From positions 1 to 28,804 of the forward strand of contig CAADVE010000148.1 in assembly GCA_900752425.1 (NCBI GenBank): a stretch of 28,804 nt of DNA. The letters are read 5' to 3'. Shown one piece after another: positions 1-6,793 of this stretch. The notes under the pieces were generated by a model. The model searched no databases. It was not told where the DNA came from and saw only the letters and a list, made by a program, of their open reading frames with translations. Source of the stretch: an uncultured Collinsella sp. (lineage in GTDB: Bacteria > Actinomycetota > Coriobacteriia > Coriobacteriales > Coriobacteriaceae). Made by a program: the position numbers and the translations under genes. Each line of letters starts with the position of its first letter. The stretch's first letter is position 1.

Positions 1-666
1 AAGCGGGGGTTCGTCTACGGCGGCACCACGCCCGCCGGCAACCCGAGGAAGTACTGGACCTACGACTTCCTGAGGTGGCTCGACAAGGTCAGGCCGGAGG
101 ACGATGGCGGGGTTCGGACGCTCGCCGCCCTGAGGAACGAGGTCGAGGCCGCGGCGGAGGCCCGGGCGGACCTGCTCTCCGAGTACAGGGCCGCCGTGGA
201 TGCCAGCCCGATCGCCGCGGAGGTGGCCGCCCTCCAGTCGATCAAGGGCTGCGCCTTCGCGCTGGCCGCAGCCTTCTCGGCCGAGGTCGGCGACTTCACG
301 AGGTTCCGTTCCGGAAGGCAGGTCACGGCCTATTTCGGCCTCGCGCCGAGTCAGAGGTCGAGTGGCGACTCCGTGCGGCTCGGAGGCATCAGCGGTGCGG
401 GCAACGCGCTCGTGAGGAAGCTGGCCGTTGAGGGTTCATGGTGCTACGCCGCGGCACGGCACCAGCCGAAGCTCATGCCAAGGGACACGGGCGTGCCCCT
501 CGAGATAAGGATGCACGGGAGGAAGGGGTCCGAGCGGCTCCTGCGGCGGCGCGAGGAGATGCTCGCCCGCGGCGTGCCCGCGGCGAAGGCCAACGCGGCC
601 ACCGCGGCCGAGCTCGTGAGGTGGCTCTGGGCCCTCGGCATGATGTGCCGGGAGGGCGCGGAATAG
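1..666 (+). mobile_element. IS110-family transposase, C-terminal part (5' end outside window)
   Basis: An open frame runs from the first base to a TAG stop at 664-666, so about 221 residues of the C-terminal half are visible. The segment GLAPSQRSSGDSVRLGG, followed by SGAGNALVRKLAVEGSW, matches the C-terminal Transposase_20 domain of IS110/IS116/IS902 elements, which carries the catalytic serine region. The preceding stretch (about residues 40-75) is rich in Ala, Glu and Arg and is probably the coiled-coil linker between the RuvC-like and Tnp domains. In this family the enzyme acts with a structured bridge/seek RNA encoded in a non-coding end of the element. The coding is more GC-rich than the neighbouring lysS, consistent with transfer. 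The N-terminal DEDD domain lies outside the window, so I cannot say whether the copy is intact. Confidence 0.88.
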
Positions 667-950
667 ACATAGCCCCCGTCCCGGCGAGCCGGGCGGCCTT
701 CGGGGATACCCCCTATTTCGCTGTGCGCGCGGAGCCCTCCGCATGCGCCTCGACAGACTTGGGGAACCCCGCCGAAGGAATGGAGTGCGGGCCGACAGAA
801 CGGTATCCGCGGATATGAGACTGAGCCGAAGGCGTCGACGACATGCCGGGGGCGGACCGGGACGGGTTCAACGGCAGGCCCCGCCGACCGATTGCAAGCG
901 GTCGGCGGGGCCATTGTGGCTCTTGACAGCGGATTGGGTCATATGAGCGA
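667..950 (+). ncRNA. Right-end non-coding region of IS110 element; candidate bridge/seek RNA
   Basis: No convincing gene lies in the 284 bases after the transposase stop. The region holds several short hairpins: CCCGGC/GCCGGG at 680-693, GGGG/CCCC at 702-712, GGGGAACCCC at 761-770, the self-complementary TATCCGCGGATA at 804-815, and a perfect 14-bp stem at 877-890/899-912 with an 8-nt loop. Members of the IS1111 subgroup of IS110 encode their guide RNA between the transposase stop and the right end, and this place and size fit that. Guide loops and exact element ends were not identified; the assignment is inference. Confidence 0.4.
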
Positions 951-1049
951 GCGGGCCGCATTTGTGACAAGGTGACGTGAAACGAAAGGGCGCCGACCTT
1001 CTGGTCGCGCCCTTGAAGTTGAACGTCAGATTGTCCAAATGCGGCCCGC
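951..1049. repeat. 99-nt nested palindrome downstream of lysS, including a terminator-like hairpin
   Basis: Outer arms 951-970 and 1031-1049 are inverted copies, differing by one extra base. A middle arm follows (TGACGT at 973-978 with ACGTCA at 1023-1028). The core hairpin at 986-1014 (AAGGGCGC and GACC pairing across a TTCT loop, one bulged base) is followed on the minus strand by a T-rich run, so it can end lysS transcripts. The layering exceeds what a simple terminator needs. Confidence 0.75.
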
Positions 1050-1062
1050 GCAGCGTCGAGCC

Positions 1063-1090
1063 GTTACGCGGTTTGGTAAAACCGCGTAAC
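1063..1090 (-). terminator. Hairpin just after the lysS stop
   Basis: A perfect 12-bp stem (GTTACGCGGTTT with AAACCGCGTAAC) with a 4-nt loop begins 3 nt after the lysS stop codon. It has no U-tract on the minus strand, so it is more likely a 3'-end protecting hairpin than a stand-alone terminator. Confidence 0.5.
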
Positions 1091-1093
1091 TAG

Positions 1094-3058
1094 TTAGTAC
1101 ATCTTTGCGCCGGCGGGGATGGAAGCGTCGAGCTGAATCAGGTTGAGGCGCTCCTCGCCCTCCTCCTCGTGGATGGCGCTGATCAGCATACCGCAGCTGG
1201 GAATACCCATCATCTTGCGCGGAGGCAGATTGGTGATGGCGAGCAAGGTCTTGCCGACCAGGTCCTCGGGCTCATAGTAGCCATGGATGCCGGAGAGGAT
1301 GGTGCGGTCGGTGCCGGTGCCGTCGTCGAGCGTAAAGTTCAGCAGCTTCTTGGACTTCTTGACGGCCTCGCATGCCTTGACCTTCACAGCGCGGAAATCG
1401 CTCTTGGAGAAGGTATCAAAGTCGACGAATTCCTCGAACAGCGGCTCAACGGCGATCTTGGAGTAATCGAGCGTGGGCTTGAGCGGCTTGACGAACGGGC
1501 TTGCGGCGTTGCCGGCCTCGGCAGCCTTGGCAGCGGCGGCACCGGACTGGAAACCCTTCTCGGGCTTCATGTGCGGGAACAGCAGGACGTCGCGAATGGA
1601 AGCCTGGTTGGTGAGCAGCATGACCACGCGATCGATACCGATGCCGATGCCGCCCGCGGGAGGCATACCGTACTCGAGGGCGCGCACGTAGTCCTCGTCG
1701 TACTCCATAGCCTCGTCGTCGCCGCCGGCCTTCTCAGCCATCTGGGCAGCAAAGCGCTCGGCCTGGTCGACCGGGTCGTTGAGCTCGGAGAATGCGTTGG
1801 CGTACTCGTGGCCGGCGATGACCAGCTCAAAGCGGTGCGTCAGGCGCGGATCGTCCTCAAAACGCTTGGCAAGCGGGCTGACCTCGATGGGGTAATCGCA
1901 TACGAAGGTCGGGTTGACGATGGTGTCCTCGCCCAGCTCATCGTAAATCTCGGCGATGATCTTGCCAGCAGTCCACTCGGGCTTAATCTCCAGGCCCTTC
2001 TCGCGTGCGGCGGCGGCAAGCTCCTCGACCGGCGTGTCGATGGTGACCTGCTTGCCGAGCACGTCCGAGACGATGTCGGTCATGGGACGGCTTGCCCACT
2101 CACCGGAAAGATCGATGGTCTGACCCTGGTACTCAATGACCTCGGGGTTGCCGATGGCCTTGTTGGCAGCCTTGATGACACCCTGGGCGAGTGCCTTCAT
2201 GCCCTCGAGATCGGAGAAGGCACGATAGGCCTCCATCGTGGTGAACTCGGGGTTGTGGGTGAGGTCCATACCCTCGTTGCGGAAGATGCGGCCAATCTCG
2301 AAGACACGCTCAAAGCCACCGACGATGCAGCGCTTGAGGTGCAGCTCGGTAGCAATGCGCAGGTAGCACTCTTGATCGAGCGCGTTGAAGTGCGTGATGA
2401 ACGGCTTAGCCGTAGCGCCACCCTGGATAGTCTGCAGAATGGGGGTCTCGACCTCCATGTAGCCGTCGGACTCCATAAAGCGGCGGAAGGTGGAGAGAAT
2501 CTGCGAGCGCTTGCGGAAGGTCTCGCGAACATCGTCGTTGGCAATCAGGTCGACATAGCGCTGACGATAGCGGGTCTCCTTGTCGGAGAGGCCATGGAAC
2601 TTCTCGGGCAGCGGGCGAACGGCCTTGGAGAGCAGCGTCGCGCTCTTGGGGGCGACGGAAAGCTGGCCACGCTTGGTGCGCACGACCACGCCGGTCACGC
2701 CCAGGATATCGCCCAAGTCGAGGGCCTTAAGCGTGCTCCAGGCCGCCTCGTCCATGTCGTTAATACGGCAGAACAGCTGAATCTCGGCGGTAGCGTCGCG
2801 CACGACGATAAACATGATCTTGCCCTGACCGCGCTTGGCGACCACGCGGCCGCCGATCTTCACGACGTCCTCAGTATCCTCGCCATCGGCAAGATCGGCA
2901 TATTTGGCCTCAATGTCAACGACATAGTCCTCGATCTCGGAGTGCTCGGGATAGGGGTTCTGGCCCGCCTCGAACAGGGCGGCGCGCTTTGCCAGACGCG
3001 TGGCGCGCTCGTCGTTGAGCGTCGAGGCCTGATCGGCGACGTTCTGGTTCTCTGCCAT
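1094..3058 (-). CDS. lysS: Lysyl-tRNA synthetase, class II, with C-terminal tRNA-binding domain
   Basis: Charges tRNA-Lys with lysine in the cytoplasm. The 654-residue protein has an N-terminal OB-fold anticodon-binding domain (about residues 50-160) and a class II catalytic core with motif 2 (FEIGRIFRNEGMD, then HNPEFTTMEAY) and motif 3 (GIGIGIDRVVMLL). Ordinary bacterial LysRS is about 490-510 residues. Here an Ala-rich linker leads to a further domain of about 120 residues (from about 534) resembling the EMAP-II/Trbp111-like tRNA-binding OB fold found at the C terminus of MetRS (DFRAVKVKACEAVKKSKKLL, LPPRKMMGIPSCGMLIS). The ATG is preceded by a GAGGAG Shine-Dalgarno. It lies downstream of greA across a terminator-like hairpin. 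The extra domain probably raises tRNA affinity; this is an inference from MetRS. Confidence 0.96.
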   Translation of the reverse strand: MAENQNVADQASTLNDERATRLAKRAALFEAGQNPYPEHSEIEDYVVDIEAKYADLADGEDTEDVVKIGGRVVAKRGQGKIMFIVVRDATAEIQLFCRINDMDEAAWSTLKALDLGDILGVTGVVVRTKRGQLSVAPKSATLLSKAVRPLPEKFHGLSDKETRYRQRYVDLIANDDVRETFRKRSQILSTFRRFMESDGYMEVETPILQTIQGGATAKPFITHFNALDQECYLRIATELHLKRCIVGGFERVFEIGRIFRNEGMDLTHNPEFTTMEAYRAFSDLEGMKALAQGVIKAANKAIGNPEVIEYQGQTIDLSGEWASRPMTDIVSDVLGKQVTIDTPVEELAAAAREKGLEIKPEWTAGKIIAEIYDELGEDTIVNPTFVCDYPIEVSPLAKRFEDDPRLTHRFELVIAGHEYANAFSELNDPVDQAERFAAQMAEKAGGDDEAMEYDEDYVRALEYGMPPAGGIGIGIDRVVMLLTNQASIRDVLLFPHMKPEKGFQSGAAAAKAAEAGNAASPFVKPLKPTLDYSKIAVEPLFEEFVDFDTFSKSDFRAVKVKACEAVKKSKKLLNFTLDDGTGTDRTILSGIHGYYEPEDLVGKTLLAITNLPPRKMMGIPSCGMLISAIHEEEGEERLNLIQLDASIPAGAKMY

Positions 3059-3080
3059 AAGTTAGCTCCTCAAACTAAAA

Positions 3081-3109
3081 CGCTCCCCAGGATTCGGTCC
3101 CAGGGAGCG
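3081..3109 (-). terminator. Terminator-like hairpin between greA and lysS
   Basis: CGCTCCC at 3081-3087 pairs with GGGAGCG at 3103-3109, with further inner pairing (GGACC/GGATCC-like), and is followed on the minus strand by TTTT. It lies between the greA stop and the lysS ribosome-binding site, so greA-lysS read-through is probably partial. A-runs on both sides would let it act in either direction. Confidence 0.7.
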
Positions 3110-3137
3110 AAAACATACCTTTACGCGGGACCGTGGT

Positions 3138-3608
3138 CTAGCGTGCGATCTTGGCGATGGTGTAGACGCGGGTCTTGCCAGAAGGCGTAACGACCTCAAC
3201 GGAGTCGCCCTCGCCGTGACCGATGATGGCGTGGCCGACCGGAGACTCGTTAGAGATCTTGTGCTCGAGCGAGTTGGTCTCGGTGGTACCGACGAGTGTG
3301 ACTTCCATGACCTCACCGTTGGGATCGATCAGAGAAACGGTGGAACCGATGGAGACGGTCAGATCGCCCGTGGTGGCAGCAACCTGAGCGTTGGCGAGGA
3401 TGGCCTGAATCTCGGCAATGCGAGCAGCATTCTGGGCCTGCTTGTCCTTGGCGGCATCGTACTCGGAGTTCTCCGAAAGGTCGCCGAACGCGCGGGCTTC
3501 CTTGATGTCCTCGACGATCTCCTTGGCGTAATCGCCCTCACGCCAAGCGAGCTCCTCGACGAGCTTCTGGCGGCCCTCAGCGGTCAGTACGATCTGGCTT
3601 GCGTCCAT
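3138..3608 (-). CDS. greA: Transcription elongation factor GreA
   Basis: Rescues backtracked RNA polymerase by stimulating transcript cleavage through the secondary channel. The 156-residue length is typical. The N-terminal coiled coil (about residues 10-75) contains the tip signature ARAFGDLSENSEYDAAKDKQ, whose acidic residues coordinate the catalytic magnesium. The C-terminal FKBP-like domain ends in SPVGHAIIGHGEGDSVEV, characteristic of GreA. The ATG follows GGGGAG with 8-nt spacing. It is first in the order greA-lysS, and a TTGACA hexamer lies just upstream. It has the usual length and motifs. Confidence 0.97.
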   Translation of the reverse strand: MDASQIVLTAEGRQKLVEELAWREGDYAKEIVEDIKEARAFGDLSENSEYDAAKDKQAQNAARIAEIQAILANAQVAATTGDLTVSIGSTVSLIDPNGEVMEVTLVGTTETNSLEHKISNESPVGHAIIGHGEGDSVEVVTPSGKTRVYTIAKIAR

Positions 3609-3621
3609 ACGGATATCTCCC

Positions 3622-3649
3622 CAACTATGATGTAACGATCAACTGTCAA
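3622..3649 (-). promoter_or_regulatory. Promoter-like elements upstream of greA
   Basis: On the minus strand a perfect TTGACA (3644-3649) is followed 16 nt later by TAGTTG (3622-3627). The -10 is weak and would leave a very short leader, so the actual -10 may be different. Confidence 0.35.
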
Positions 3650-3650
3650 C

Positions 3651-3689
3651 AAAACGAAAAAGACCGGCTAGCCTGCGGGCAAGCCGGTC
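3651..3689 (-). terminator. Rho-independent terminator of tatA
   Basis: GACCGGCT (3662-3669) and AGCCGGTC (3682-3689) form an 8-bp stem. On the minus strand it is followed by TTTTTCGTTTT. It sits 25 nt past the tatA stop. Confidence 0.85.
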
Positions 3690-3714
3690 AGGTGCTCACC
3701 CCAAAGGGATGGGA

Positions 3715-3990
3715 CTACTCTGCGTCCGCGTCGCTGTCCTCTGCCTGCTTTTTCTTGGCAGCAGCGAGCTTGGCCTCGAGCTCTGCGATCTCCTTGTCCT
3801 CCTTGGACTCCTCGACCACAACGTCCTCGGCCTGCTTGGTTTCGCCCTTATCGTCGCCCTCCATACCCTCGCGGATATTCTTGACGGTAGAGCCGAGAGA
3901 CTTGCCGAGCTTCGGCAGGTTCTTAGGCCCGAAGATGATCAAGACAACGATGAGAATAATGATGAGCTCAGGAGCCCTCAGTCCAAACAT
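3715..3990 (-). CDS. tatA: Sec-independent (twin-arginine) translocase subunit TatA
   Basis: Forms the multimeric pore element of the twin-arginine translocase, which exports folded proteins across the cytoplasmic membrane. The 91-residue protein opens with MFGLRAPELIIILIVVLIIF, a single N-terminal transmembrane segment. FGPKNLPKLGKSLGSTVKNI then gives the conserved FGP hinge and amphipathic helix, and a charged Glu/Lys-rich tail follows. I chose the ATG at 3990 because GGAGG precedes it at good spacing; a longer upstream frame runs through the tRNA-Pro gene and is spurious. No tatC is visible here. It has its own promoter and terminator. Confidence 0.93.
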   Translation of the reverse strand: MFGLRAPELIIILIVVLIIFGPKNLPKLGKSLGSTVKNIREGMEGDDKGETKQAEDVVVEESKEDKEIAELEAKLAAAKKKQAEDSDADAE

Positions 3991-4026
3991 GTAGACCTCC
4001 ACAATACAGCGAGACAAGCTCGAATG

Positions 4027-4055
4027 AGTATACCGCGGGTGCCGCGGTATCACAA
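4027..4055 (-). promoter_or_regulatory. tatA promoter with a palindrome filling the spacer
   Basis: On the minus strand TTGTGA (4050-4055), a 17-nt spacer and TATACT (4027-4032) form a good sigma-70-type promoter about 37 nt from the tatA start. A perfect 9-bp inverted repeat (ATACCGCGG, 3-nt gap, CCGCGGTAT; 4030-4050) covers the spacer and overlaps both hexamers. This is the arrangement expected of a repressor operator. Confidence 0.7.
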
Positions 4056-4063
4056 CAATAGCT

Positions 4064-4091
4064 AAAAAAAGGGACCGCAAGAAGCGGTCCC
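4064..4091 (-). terminator. Rho-independent terminator after tRNA-Pro
   Basis: A perfect 8-bp stem (GGGACCGC/GCGGTCCC) with a 5-nt loop is followed on the minus strand by seven T residues. It ends the tRNA-Pro transcript and possibly the upstream veg-ispE transcript. Confidence 0.9.
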
Positions 4092-4102
4092 TCCTCATGC
4101 TC

Positions 4103-4179
4103 TGGTCGGGTTGACTGGATTTGAACCAGCGACCCCTGCGTCCCGAACGCAGTGCTCTACCAAACTGAGCCACAACCCG
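4103..4179 (-). tRNA. tRNA-Pro (anticodon CGG)
   Basis: The 77-nt cloverleaf has a 7-bp acceptor stem (CGGGTTG/CAACCCG), D arm GCTC/GAGC, anticodon arm CTGCG-TTCGGGA-CGCAG with CGG at the anticodon, and T arm GCTGG-TTCAAAT-CCAGT. The 3' CCA is encoded. It lies between ispE and tatA and has its own terminator. Confidence 0.97.
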
Positions 4180-4228
4180 TTAGCTCGACTATAGTAACAA
4201 AGATTTTCGCCGCGTGCTAGAGAAATTT

Positions 4229-5125
4229 TTATTTCTTTGGCGCGTCGATTTGAACCGTGTTGGGAATAAGCTCAGTCGTGCAGGCCCACCAGCCATTTTG
4301 CTGGGCAGCTCCCGCAAGATGGGCTGCTGCAGCGACGGTATCACAAATGGCAAACGAGCAGGCACCCGAACCGCACACGTCCACGGCAACGGTTCCCTCC
4401 TGTGCGCGCAGCCAGTCGAGAACCGCCTGGATCCGCGGCTCCATCTGCGCGGATATGACGCCCAGATTGTTATGAACGAGCGCATATGCCGCCTCGGCAT
4501 CGCCGGCGCGTAAGACAGAAGCAATCGCATCGGGTTTTTCCGCGGGCACCGGGCTCTCATCAAATCGTCGATACGCTTCAACCGTTGAAACGCTCGTCTC
4601 GTGCGGTTTGACCAATACGACAGGTGTCGCCGGAAGCACAGGATACTCAGTGGCCAGCACATCTCCCCCGCCGACGTAGAGTGCGGGACTCGTGTGCAAA
4701 AAGAACGGCACGTCGGCGCCGATACCGCGAGCGATGTCATCGAGCGCGGGGTCGGCACGGTCGATACCCCACAGCTCGGCCAAGGCAACGATGACCGCAG
4801 CGGCATCCGTCGAGGGGCCTCCCAGGCCGGCGCACAGCGGGATACGCTTTTCGATCGTCACGCACACGTTGGCATCGCGACCGTAACGCTCGGCCATAGC
4901 GATTGCCGCCCGATAGGCCGTATTTTTTTGCATGGGAAAATCGGATGCCGGAACCGTCTGGACGGTCAACGCCTGCGCCGGCGTGACCGTCACGGCATCG
5001 GCTAGACCGACGGCTGCCATCAGGGAATCGACCCTGTGATAGCCGCGGGCGTCGCGCTCGGTATGAACCCCCAGATAGAGGTTAATCTTTGCCGGCGCGG
5101 TAAGGATGAGGGACCGATCGGTCAC
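4229..5125 (-). CDS. ispE: 4-(cytidine 5'-diphospho)-2-C-methyl-D-erythritol kinase
   Basis: ATP-dependent kinase of the MEP (non-mevalonate) isoprenoid pathway, 298 residues. The N-terminal PAKINLYLGV (residues 11-20) is the IspE signature containing the conserved lysine. The GHMP-kinase phosphate loop is PLCAGLGGPSTDAAA (96-110). The C-terminal GSGACSFAI-type segment is the third GHMP motif. The loop is unusual in having Pro-Ser-Thr where most IspE proteins have Gly/Ala-Ser-Ser. Translation appears to start at a GTG (5123-5125), 2 nt after the veg stop, using a GAGGAG inside the veg 3' end; this suggests translational coupling. Confidence 0.95.
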   Translation of the reverse strand: MTDRSLILTAPAKINLYLGVHTERDARGYHRVDSLMAAVGLADAVTVTPAQALTVQTVPASDFPMQKNTAYRAAIAMAERYGRDANVCVTIEKRIPLCAGLGGPSTDAAAVIVALAELWGIDRADPALDDIARGIGADVPFFLHTSPALYVGGGDVLATEYPVLPATPVVLVKPHETSVSTVEAYRRFDESPVPAEKPDAIASVLRAGDAEAAYALVHNNLGVISAQMEPRIQAVLDWLRAQEGTVAVDVCGSGACSFAICDTVAAAAHLAGAAQQNGWWACTTELIPNTVQIDAPKK

Positions 5126-5127
5126 CG

Positions 5128-5424
5128 TTAGTGCTCCTCGAGCTGGTTGCCGAGCGGGGTAAAGATATGTTCGCCGCTCTCGGGGTCGAACAGTTCGACC
5201 TGGCCGGTAAGGACATCGATGTACTGGTAGGACTGACGCGATTTGCGGCCGCGACGCTCGTCAACCTCAACGATAAAGACAGCGGGGTGGACGCTCTTGA
5301 TGGTGCCCATGCGCTCGATGACGCGGGTACGGCCCATGTTGGCCTTAACCTTGACGCGATCGCCCACCATATCGGTCAGCTTCTCGTGGATGTCGTCGAC
5401 GTGATTGACTTCCATCTCTTCCAT
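5128..5424 (-). CDS. veg: Veg family protein
   Basis: The 98-residue protein matches the Veg family (DUF1021): the core VKANMGRTRVIERMGTIKSVHPAVFIVEVDE parallels the Bacillus Veg segment (KANGGRRKTIERSG, then PSVFVIQLD), and SYQYIDVLTG parallels SYSYADILT. In Bacillus subtilis Veg is highly expressed and reported to promote biofilm formation; its biochemical role is unclear. The ATG at 5424 is chosen because GGAGG lies 8 nt upstream; an in-frame TTG eight codons earlier has no such site. It directly precedes ispE, a neighbourhood also seen in Firmicutes. Confidence 0.88.
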   Translation of the reverse strand: MEEMEVNHVDDIHEKLTDMVGDRVKVKANMGRTRVIERMGTIKSVHPAVFIVEVDERRGRKSRQSYQYIDVLTGQVELFDPESGEHIFTPLGNQLEEH

Positions 5425-5491
5425 GAATAGGGCCTCCAGAGGGTGCAATTCAAAAAGGGGATAATACCCCTAAGATAGACAAAACTCTAAT

Positions 5492-5521
5492 ACTATAGCA
5501 CCCTGTTGCAGCCATACGCAA
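5492..5521 (-). promoter_or_regulatory. Promoter of veg-ispE
   Basis: On the minus strand TTGCGT (5516-5521) and TATAGT (5492-5497) are separated by 18 nt. The predicted start lies about 60 nt before the veg ATG. A short GGGG-TATTAT-CCCC stem followed by TTTTT occurs in the leader (about 5453-5471) and could attenuate transcription. Confidence 0.55.
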
Positions 5522-5553
5522 GCAGCTAAAAAGCCCGGTCCCAAATTGACTAC

Positions 5554-6000
5554 TTACAGACTATCGGTGTCGAGGACGATGGTGAACGGACCGTCGTTGA
5601 CCAGGTCGACCTTCATATCGGCGCCAAAGATACCGTGCGCCACATGCTCAACGTCCTGAGCGACGAGTGTCAGAAAGTACTCGTAAAGTTCGTTAGCGAC
5701 ATCGGGCGCGCCGGCGTCCGTAAACGACGGACGGCGGCCGTGGCGGCAGTCGGCAAACAGCGTGAACTGCGACACCACGAGCACCTCGCCGTCGACATCC
5801 GCCAGCGCCAAGTTGGTCTTGCCGTTCTCATCCTCGTTGATACGCAGCCCGCGGAGCTTGCCCCACAGCTTGTCGGCTTCGGCGCGTGTGTCGCCGTGGC
5901 CCACGCCCAGCAGCACCAGGTAGCCGCGTCCAATACGGCCCACGCACTCGCCGTCGACTGTCACGCCGGCGTTGAGCACGCGCTGTACCACCGCACGCAC
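5554..6000 (-). CDS. dtd: D-aminoacyl-tRNA deacylase
   Basis: Removes D-amino acids (and glycine mischarged on tRNA-Ala) from tRNA in the cytoplasm, preventing their use in translation. The 148-residue length is standard. It has the MRAVVQRV N terminus, the SQFTLFAD motif (residues 77-84) and the C-terminal cis-Pro-type motif NDGPFT (135-140), where most homologues have GPVT. It begins 3 nt after the rdgB stop, so the two are co-transcribed; both are cellular quality-control enzymes. Confidence 0.95.
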   Translation of the reverse strand: MRAVVQRVLNAGVTVDGECVGRIGRGYLVLLGVGHGDTRAEADKLWGKLRGLRINEDENGKTNLALADVDGEVLVVSQFTLFADCRHGRRPSFTDAGAPDVANELYEYFLTLVAQDVEHVAHGIFGADMKVDLVNDGPFTIVLDTDSL

Positions 6001-6003
6001 GGC

Positions 6004-6645
6004 CTACTCCTCGCCCGTCAGCTTAGCGGACAGATGCTCGAGCGCATGGAAACGATGGCTGATGGCGTTCTTCTCGTCCGTCGTGAGCTCGGCCATGGTC
6101 TTGCCCGGCGTATCGACCGGCAGGAACAGCGGGTCGTAGCCAAAGCCGTGATCGCCGCGGCCCTCGTGCGCGATAACGCCCTCGCAGGCGCCCTCGCCAT
6201 AGGTGACCAGGCCGTCCGTATCGATAAGCGCGACGACGCTCATAAAGCGCGCGGTACGATCCTCGTCTGCCACGCCTTCCAGGTTAACGAGAAGCTTGGC
6301 GTTGTTGGCGGCATCGTCGCCATGCACGCCCGCATAGCGCGCGCTATACACGCCCGGCTCGCCGTCCAGCGCGTCGACGACCAAGCCAGAATCGTCGGCG
6401 ATGGCCATAAGGCCCGTCTCCTCAACGGCAGCCTGCGCCTTGATGATGGCGTTCTCCAAAAACGTCGTGCCGTTTTCCTCGGGGTCCTCAAAATCGCCCA
6501 GCTGACCGAGCGCCACAAAGCGCACCTCGGGCATGACCTTGCCCAAAATGGCCTCGATCTCGGTGAGCTTATGGGCGTTGCCGGTTGCCACGACGATGGT
6601 CGCCGCCGGGTCGAGAGTGTCGATGTCAATCTTCTCAAGTGCCAT
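6004..6645 (-). CDS. rdgB: XTP/dITP diphosphatase (non-canonical purine NTP pyrophosphatase)
   Basis: Hydrolyses ITP, dITP and XTP to monophosphates, keeping deaminated purines out of nucleic acids. The 213-residue Ham1-like protein has the signature TGNAHKLTEI (residues 21-30), the ADDSGLVVDAL-type catalytic acidic segment, PGVYSARYAG, and the C-terminal FGYDPLF and SHRFHAL motifs. A strong AAAGGAGG site precedes the ATG. It is separated from rph by a terminator hairpin and runs into dtd. Confidence 0.96.
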   Translation of the reverse strand: MALEKIDIDTLDPAATIVVATGNAHKLTEIEAILGKVMPEVRFVALGQLGDFEDPEENGTTFLENAIIKAQAAVEETGLMAIADDSGLVVDALDGEPGVYSARYAGVHGDDAANNAKLLVNLEGVADEDRTARFMSVVALIDTDGLVTYGEGACEGVIAHEGRGDHGFGYDPLFLPVDTPGKTMAELTTDEKNAISHRFHALEHLSAKLTGEE

Positions 6646-6754
6646 AGCTGGCCTCCTTTGTCTCTATAGCAATGCCGAGTTGAGGACGACGAGGACTTCG
6701 GCCTCTCTCCCGTCTCAATCAACGGCAGTCTTATACTTCGACGTTTTCCCAGAT

Positions 6755-6793
6755 AAAACCTGCCAAAATAAACCTGTCCCTTTTTGGCAGGTT
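6755..6793 (-). terminator. Palindrome/terminator after rph
   Basis: Perfect 12-nt inverted repeats AACCTGCCAAAA (6757-6768) and TTTTGGCAGGTT (6782-6793) enclose a 13-nt loop. The loop itself carries a partial copy of the arm (AACCTGTCC). The stem overlaps the end of rph (6792) and is followed on the minus strand by TTTT. It probably terminates the murE-rph transcript and may be a dispersed repeat. Confidence 0.7.

Noticed and set aside
1169..3190. 673-codon plus-strand frame antisense to lysS
   Set aside because: lysS on the other strand is unambiguous; the antisense frame is low-complexity (Leu/Gly/Asp-rich) and arises from codon bias.
3715..4173. Longer tatA reading frame starting at 4173
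   Set aside because: Its first part is translated tRNA-Pro and terminator; the promoter, GGAGG and signal anchor support the start at 3990.
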